Source: Promicromonosporaceae bacterium (GTDB lineage: Bacteria > Actinomycetota > Actinomycetes > Actinomycetales > Cellulomonadaceae). From it: a stretch of DNA of 8,328 bases. Both the position numbers and the translations under genes were made by a program. Location: assembly GCA_009780755.1 (NCBI GenBank), contig WQZL01000110.1, positions 1-8,328 of the forward strand. The letters run 5' to 3'. Positions 4,916 through 8,328 of the stretch are shown here, piece by piece (the first letter of the stretch is position 1; the number at the start of each line of letters is the position of its first letter). The notes beneath the pieces are model-generated. The model saw only the letters and a program-made list of their open reading frames with translations. It did not search any database and was not told the DNA's origin.

Positions 4916-5890
4916 ATGCACGTGACCTCCGCCGCAAGCCCGCTGGCACCCCAGCTAGGTCAGTACCTTGCGCATTTACAGATCGAACGGGGACTTGCGG
5001 CAAACACCGTGGCCGCGTACCGGCGCGACCTGGAAAGATACGTCGCCCACCTCGACGGCCTGGAAAAATGTACGTTGGCCGAGGTATCCGAGGCTAACGT
5101 TGCCGACTATCTCGCCGTAATCCGGGAGGGAACCGACGGTGGCAAACCCCTGTCCGTGGCCTCCGCCACGCGGGCGTTGGCTGCCGTGCGCGGCTGGCAC
5201 AAATTCGCCCAGGCCGAGGGTGTCGCGCTCAAAGATCCGGCCGCCGCCATCCGTCCACCTGCCAAACCCCGCCTACTGCCCAAGGCACTCACCGTCGAAC
5301 AGATTGCCGCCCTGCTCGACGCTACCTGCGTGGGTGACGATCCTGTTTCTCTACGCGATCACGCTTTGCTGGAACTGCTGTACTCCACTGGTGGGCGCAT
5401 CTCGGAGATAGTCGGTCTTGATGTAGACGCCCTCGGCTGGCTCGGACTGGGCCATGCGGCAGAGGGAGAAGCCATCGAACGACACAGCGTCGTCCGGTTG
5501 CACGGTAAGGGTGACAAGCAACGCATCGTTCCCGTCGGCTCCTATGCCCGCGACGCTCTTGACGCCTACCTGGTGCGCGCCCGGCCCGTACTCGCCGCCA
5601 GGGGCATCGGCACGCCGGTCCTGTTCCTGAATACTCGCGGCAAACCCCTCTCTCGACAGTCGGCCTGGGGCGTGATCCAGGCCGCCGCCGAGCGTGCCAG
5701 CCTCGCCGACGTGTCACCCCACACGCTGCGGCACTCCTTCGCCACCCACCTGTTAAACGGCGGGGCGGACGTGCGCGTCGTTCAAGAACTACTCGGCCAC
5801 GCCTCGGTGACCACCACGCAGATTTACACAATGGTCACGGCCCAGACTCTTCGCGAGGTCTATGCCGCGAGTCACCCGCGTGCCAGATGA
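4916..5890 (+). CDS. xerD: Tyrosine site-specific recombinase XerD
   Basis: The product is 324 residues from ATG 4916. It should cut and rejoin DNA at dif with a partner XerC to resolve chromosome dimers. Residues about 10-105 form the SAM-like core-binding domain (ERGLAANTVAAYRRDLERY). The catalytic domain follows, with the full set of active-site residues: R161 in GGRISE, K198 in HGKGDKQR, H269 and R272 in HTLRHSFATHLL, H295 in LLGHASVTTTQIY and nucleophile Y304. An insert of about ten residues (LGWLGLGHAAEGEAIERHS) lies in the beta-hairpin region before the catalytic Lys and is longer than usual. In-frame TTG 4898, GTG 4913 and ATG 4916 are possible starts; ATG 4916 or GTG 4913 fits the -10 box. 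The neighbours parA-scpA-scpB are the standard actinobacterial context for XerD rather than XerC. Its 3' end stops 22 bp before parA. Confidence 0.93.
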   Translation: MHVTSAASPLAPQLGQYLAHLQIERGLAANTVAAYRRDLERYVAHLDGLEKCTLAEVSEANVADYLAVIREGTDGGKPLSVASATRALAAVRGWHKFAQAEGVALKDPAAAIRPPAKPRLLPKALTVEQIAALLDATCVGDDPVSLRDHALLELLYSTGGRISEIVGLDVDALGWLGLGHAAEGEAIERHSVVRLHGKGDKQRIVPVGSYARDALDAYLVRARPVLAARGIGTPVLFLNTRGKPLSRQSAWGVIQAAAERASLADVSPHTLRHSFATHLLNGGADVRVVQELLGHASVTTTQIYTMVTAQTLREVYAASHPRAR

Positions 5891-5899
5891 TCGCTGCGG

Positions 5900-5905
5900 T
5901 AGCCT
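5900..5905 (+). promoter_or_regulatory. Putative -10 box of parA (leaderless)
   Basis: TAGCCT ends 7 nt before GTG 5913, the same geometry as etfB and scpB. It lies just after the xerD stop (5888-5890) and supports GTG 5913 over an upstream ATG at 5862 that would overlap xerD by 29 bp. Confidence 0.5.
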
Positions 5906-5912
5906 GGCAGAT

Positions 5913-6800
5913 GTGAGCGAAATGATGGTGACTGGCACATTGTTTGATTCCGACACCGGAGAGACGGATGTCGTTGGTCGGCCCATGCCCACCTTCCCGG
6001 AGCCAATTCCGTTGCGGCAGCACGGCCCGGCCCGAGTTATCGCCATGTGCAACCAGAAGGGTGGCGTCGGCAAGACCACCACCACCATTAACCTGGGCGC
6101 CGCTCTGGCCGAGTACGGGCGCCGCGTACTGTTGGTTGACTTTGATCCGCAGGGCGCCGCATCCGTGGGGGTTGGGGTGAACCCTCATGAGCGCGAGATG
6201 ACCATCTACCAGTTGCTGATGGACCGCTCCGTGCAGGCCAGTGATGTGATCGTGCCCACAAATGTCGAAAACCTAGATGTAATCCCGGCCAATATTGACC
6301 TCTCCGCCGCCGAGGTGCAGCTTGTTGGCGAGGTGGCCCGCGAATCCGTGCTGACGCTCGGTCTGCGCACCATCCGCGACGAATACGACGTGATCCTGAT
6401 CGACTGCCAACCATCGCTGGGCTTGCTCACCGTCAATGCGCTCACCGCTGCTCATGGAGTGTTGATCCCGCTGGAGTGCGAGTTTTTCGCGCTGCGCGGT
6501 GTCGCCCTATTGATCGAAACCATCGATAAGGTGCGCGACCGCCTCAACCCCGATCTGGAGATCGACGGCATCCTGCCCACGATGTTTGACTCCCGCACGC
6601 TGCATTCCCGCGAAGTGGTAGAACGTGTTCACGATGCCTTCGGCGACACGCTGCTGCACACTGTCATTGGCCGCACCGTTAAGTTCCCCGACGCTACCGT
6701 CGCCGCCGAGCCAATCACCTCATTCGCGCCGTCTCACGCCGGAGCCAACGCCTACCGGCAGTTGGCGCGCGAACTAGTAGCCCGCGGCGCCGCTCGATGA
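5913..6800 (+). CDS. parA: ParA family chromosome/plasmid partitioning ATPase
   Basis: The product is 295 residues from GTG 5913. It is a deviant-Walker ATPase that dimerises on DNA with ATP and takes part in segregation or positioning of cargo. Visible motifs are the deviant Walker A KGGVGKTTT (49-57, with signature K49 and catalytic K54), Walker A' DFDPQGAAS (76-84) and Walker B VILIDCQPSLG with D164. PLECEFFALRG (186-196) and VKFPDATVAAEP (256-267) are typical of chromosomal ParA/Soj. An N-terminal extension of about 40 residues, acidic then proline-rich, precedes the ATPase fold, as in several actinobacterial paralogues. No parB follows, so this is probably the xerD-scpA-linked ParA paralogue rather than the oriC-linked parAB pair; its cargo or partner is unknown, although ScpA/ScpB are obvious candidates by context. 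scpA begins 10 bp after its stop. Confidence 0.92.
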   Translation: MSEMMVTGTLFDSDTGETDVVGRPMPTFPEPIPLRQHGPARVIAMCNQKGGVGKTTTTINLGAALAEYGRRVLLVDFDPQGAASVGVGVNPHEREMTIYQLLMDRSVQASDVIVPTNVENLDVIPANIDLSAAEVQLVGEVARESVLTLGLRTIRDEYDVILIDCQPSLGLLTVNALTAAHGVLIPLECEFFALRGVALLIETIDKVRDRLNPDLEIDGILPTMFDSRTLHSREVVERVHDAFGDTLLHTVIGRTVKFPDATVAAEPITSFAPSHAGANAYRQLARELVARGAAR

Positions 6801-6803
6801 AGG
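6799..6803 (+). promoter_or_regulatory. Ribosome binding site of scpA overlapping parA stop
   Basis: GAAGG spans the last two bases of the parA TGA and ends 7 nt before TTG 6811. This supports the unusual TTG start and coupling of scpA translation to parA. The nearby ATG at 6796 is out of frame and closes after five codons. Confidence 0.55.
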
Positions 6804-6810
6804 CCGTCGA

Positions 6811-7638
6811 TTGAGCCTCGCCGAAACCAGGCCACCGGGTACCAGCGCCGGCACCTTCGAAATTCGTCTCGACAACTTCACCGGCCCTTTCGACCTGCTG
6901 CTTTCGCTGATTACCAAGCATGAGCTAGATGTCACCGAGGTGGCGCTGGCCGCGGTGACGGATGAGTTCGTGGCCTATATCCGCGATCACCCCGAATGGG
7001 ATTTGGGCACGGCCTCGGAGTTCCTGGTGATCGCGGCTACCCTGCTCGACTTGAAGGCGGCCCGGCTTTTGCCGGGACAGGTCACCGAGGACCTAGAAGA
7101 CCTAGAACTGCTAGAGGCCCGCGACCTGCTCTTTGCCCGGTTGCTGCAATACCGGGCGTATAAGGAGGTTTCGGCGCTGTTCGCCGAGCGTTTGGCTACC
7201 GAGGGGCGCCGGGTGCCTCGCATCGTGCCGCTGGAACCGGAGCAGTCCGCGCTGCTGCCGGAGTTGGAGTGGACGCTCACCACCGAGGAGTTTGTGAAGC
7301 TGGCCGCCCGGGCCTTAGCCGCTAAGCCGCCGCCCGTTGTCTCGCTGACCCACCTGCATGGCTCGGTCGTCTCGGTGCGGGAGCAGGCTGCGTTGGTGGT
7401 GGGGCAATTGCGGCGTGATGGGGTAGCGACGTTCCGGGCGTTATCGCGGGGGCAGGAACGGCTCGTTATGGTGGCCCGCTTCCTGGCCCTGCTTGAACTA
7501 TTCCGCTCCGGCCAGGTGGCCTTCGAGCAGGCCCAGGCGCTAGGAGAGTTGACCATCCGCTGGACGGGTGCCGATGACGATGGCGATGAGACCATCGCCC
7601 AGTTTGAAGAATTCGACGCCACTTCTTCCGCTAGGTAG
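6811..7638 (+). CDS. scpA: Segregation and condensation protein A (ScpA kleisin)
   Basis: The product is 275 residues from TTG 6811, the usual ScpA size. It is the kleisin that bridges the heads of SMC dimers and, with ScpB, forms the condensin that compacts and segregates the chromosome. The N-terminal domain begins FEIRLDNFTGPFDLLLSLITKHELDV: the FxGPxDLLLxLI signature lies at about 23-34, and this helical part contacts the SMC neck. The middle (about 90-170) is acidic and binds ScpB, with the run DLEDLELLEARDLLFARLLQYRAYKEV. The C-terminal winged helix (about 185-265) has RGQERLVMVARFLALLELFRSGQV and closes on the SMC head. TTG is chosen on the GAAGG site and the gene is coupled to parA. 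Unlike the usual scpAB overlap, the stop is 88 bp before scpB. Confidence 0.95.
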   Translation: MSLAETRPPGTSAGTFEIRLDNFTGPFDLLLSLITKHELDVTEVALAAVTDEFVAYIRDHPEWDLGTASEFLVIAATLLDLKAARLLPGQVTEDLEDLELLEARDLLFARLLQYRAYKEVSALFAERLATEGRRVPRIVPLEPEQSALLPELEWTLTTEEFVKLAARALAAKPPPVVSLTHLHGSVVSVREQAALVVGQLRRDGVATFRALSRGQERLVMVARFLALLELFRSGQVAFEQAQALGELTIRWTGADDDGDETIAQFEEFDATSSAR

Positions 7639-7696
7639 TGACTTCCGGCTACCGGTAGTGAGTTCTATCTGCGTATCGATAGCCCAAACTCACTAC
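7634..7696. repeat. Direct and inverted GGTAGTGA repeats and hairpin between scpA and scpB
   Basis: GGTAGTGACTTC at 7634 and GGTAGTGAGTTC at 7654 are near-identical direct repeats exactly 20 bp apart (11 of 12 bases match). The second also pairs with AACTCACTAC (7687-7696): GTAGTGAGTT at 7655-7664 makes a 10-bp stem. It continues inward as CTATC/GATAG with an 8-nt loop and a 4-nt bulge on the 3' side. CTACCGGTAG at 7649-7658 is a perfect palindrome that could compete with this fold. It may be a terminator or attenuator after scpA, or an operator for scpB. No U-tract follows. Confidence 0.5.
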
Positions 7697-7713
7697 TTCG
7701 GCGTCTCTGGTAG

Positions 7714-7719
7714 TAGCGT
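7714..7719 (+). promoter_or_regulatory. Putative -10 box of scpB (leaderless)
   Basis: TAGCGT ends 7 nt before GTG 7727, matching the box-to-start spacing at parA. It implies that scpB can be transcribed separately from parA-scpA, and it supports GTG 7727 over an upstream in-frame ATG inside scpA. Confidence 0.5.
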
Positions 7720-7726
7720 GGGGAAT

Positions 7727-8317
7727 GTGACTGAAAGCTTGTTTGTCGAGGATGGCGTTGAAGTGGAGGCGCTGCCCGGCGGGGCGCTGGCCGCGCTGGA
7801 GGCGGTGCTGATGGTGGCCGACGAACCACTGGCTACCGACCGGCTGGCCGCGATGGTTGGGCTGCCTACCGGCGACGCATTGGATCACCTGCGCTCCCTC
7901 GCCGCCGAATATCGCGGCGATGATGGCCATCGTCCGCGCGGATTTGAGCTGCGTGAGGGTGCCCAGGGCTGGCGCATCTACTCGGCTCCCGCCTACGCCG
8001 AGGTGGTGGCCCGGCTACTGTTAGAAGGGCAAAGCGCCCGGCTAAGCCAGGCCGCGTTAGAAACCCTGGCCGTGGTGGCTTACCGGCAGCCTGCCACCCG
8101 CGGGCAGGTTTCGGCCGTGCGCGGGGTGAACGTAGATGGCGTTATGCGCACGCTTGTTGCTCGTGGCCTCGTCGCGGAGATTGGCGCCGACCCCACCACC
8201 GGGGCCGTGCTGTTCGGTACCACCGGCGAGTTCCTCGACCGCATGGGCTGGCGCTCCCTCGATGAACTTCCGCCCCTGGCCCCCCATCTCCCCGACATCG
8301 ATACTCTCGACTTCTAA
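7727..8317 (+). CDS. scpB: Segregation and condensation protein B (ScpB)
   Basis: The product is 196 residues from GTG 7727, the usual ScpB size (about 180-220). It dimerises and binds the middle of ScpA, stabilising the SMC-ScpAB condensin. Two winged-helix domains are visible: the first about residues 18-95 (LAALEAVLMVADEPLATDRLA, then ELREGAQGWRIYSAPAYAEVV), the second about 105-185. The second holds the family's best signature, LSQAALETLAVVAYRQPATRGQVSAVRGVNVDGVMRTL, then FGTTGEFLDRMGW and ELPPLAP. An in-frame ATG at 7568 would add 53 residues overlapping scpA in another frame, with no ScpB similarity, so GTG 7727 is preferred, supported by the TAGCGT box. The last bases (GTG at 8325) could be the start of the next gene, which in actinobacteria is often a pseudouridine synthase, but too little is visible to call it. 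Confidence 0.95.
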   Translation: MTESLFVEDGVEVEALPGGALAALEAVLMVADEPLATDRLAAMVGLPTGDALDHLRSLAAEYRGDDGHRPRGFELREGAQGWRIYSAPAYAEVVARLLLEGQSARLSQAALETLAVVAYRQPATRGQVSAVRGVNVDGVMRTLVARGLVAEIGADPTTGAVLFGTTGEFLDRMGWRSLDELPPLAPHLPDIDTLDF

Positions 8318-8328
8318 CCTTCCCGTGA

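Noticed and set aside
5322..5831. 169-residue minus-strand ORF opposite xerD
   Set aside because: Arg-rich antisense translation across the catalytic domain of xerD; no domain seen.
5862..5912. ParA start at ATG 5862 inside xerD
   Set aside because: The extra 17 residues overlap xerD coding sequence, and GTG 5913 has a leaderless-type promoter box 7 nt upstream.
6987..7622. 211-residue minus-strand ORF opposite scpA
   Set aside because: Ser/Arg-rich low-complexity translation typical of the antisense of a high-GC gene; scpA is unambiguous on the plus strand.
7568..7726. 53-residue N-terminal extension of ScpB from an ATG inside scpA
   Set aside because: It has no ScpB similarity, overlaps scpA out of frame and crosses the hairpin; GTG 7727 has a -10 box at the right distance and gives normal length.
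1..8328. CRISPR array, insertion sequence or integrated phage
   Set aside because: No regularly spaced repeats, no transposase frame and no terminal repeats with target duplications were found; XerD is the housekeeping recombinase by context.

Overview
The window looks like a stretch of a moderately GC-rich actinobacterial chromosome, probably Actinomycetaceae or a close relative. This is inferred from three things: the gene order xerD-parA-scpA-scpB; frequent GTG/TTG starts; and a recurring leaderless-type promoter in which a TANNNT -10 box lies 6-8 nt before a start codon. The genus cannot be fixed from sequence reading alone.

Layout. (1) 1-1763, minus strand: a glycogen debranching enzyme (glgX) running off the left edge, with its start present. 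(2) 1764-1829: a 66-bp divergent promoter region holding a perfect 9-bp inverted repeat; its right arm overlaps the etfB -10 box. (3) 1830-3648, plus strand: etfB-etfA, the two subunits of an electron transfer flavoprotein. (4) 3649-3793: a gene-free gap with a dispersed-repeat-like motif and a long GC-rich hairpin that probably ends etfA transcription. (5) 3794-4812, minus strand: an accessory-looking pocket. A small protein with two SH3-like domains is followed by a lower-GC gene for a PD-(D/E)XK nuclease-like protein resembling CdiA C-terminal tRNase toxin domains. Between them lies a head-to-head pair of perfect DnaA boxes. An inverted repeat is embedded in the last codons of the nuclease-like gene. 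(6) 4916-8317, plus strand: xerD, a ParA-type ATPase, scpA and scpB.

How the genes fit together. XerD (dimer resolution at dif), ParA (segregation ATPase) and ScpA/ScpB (the kleisin and partner of SMC condensin) form a chromosome-maintenance cluster. parA and scpA look co-transcribed. scpB is separated from scpA by 88 bp that hold a hairpin and its own promoter-like site. EtfAB carries electrons from flavin dehydrogenases, and GlgX trims glycogen; neither has an obvious functional tie to the segregation genes.

The most interesting part is 3794-4420: an orphan nuclease/toxin-like gene with no recognisable immunity gene, a DnaA-box palindrome at its promoter, and a structured repeat forming its 3' end. 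Everything else is ordinary core genome with some noteworthy intergenic palindromes.
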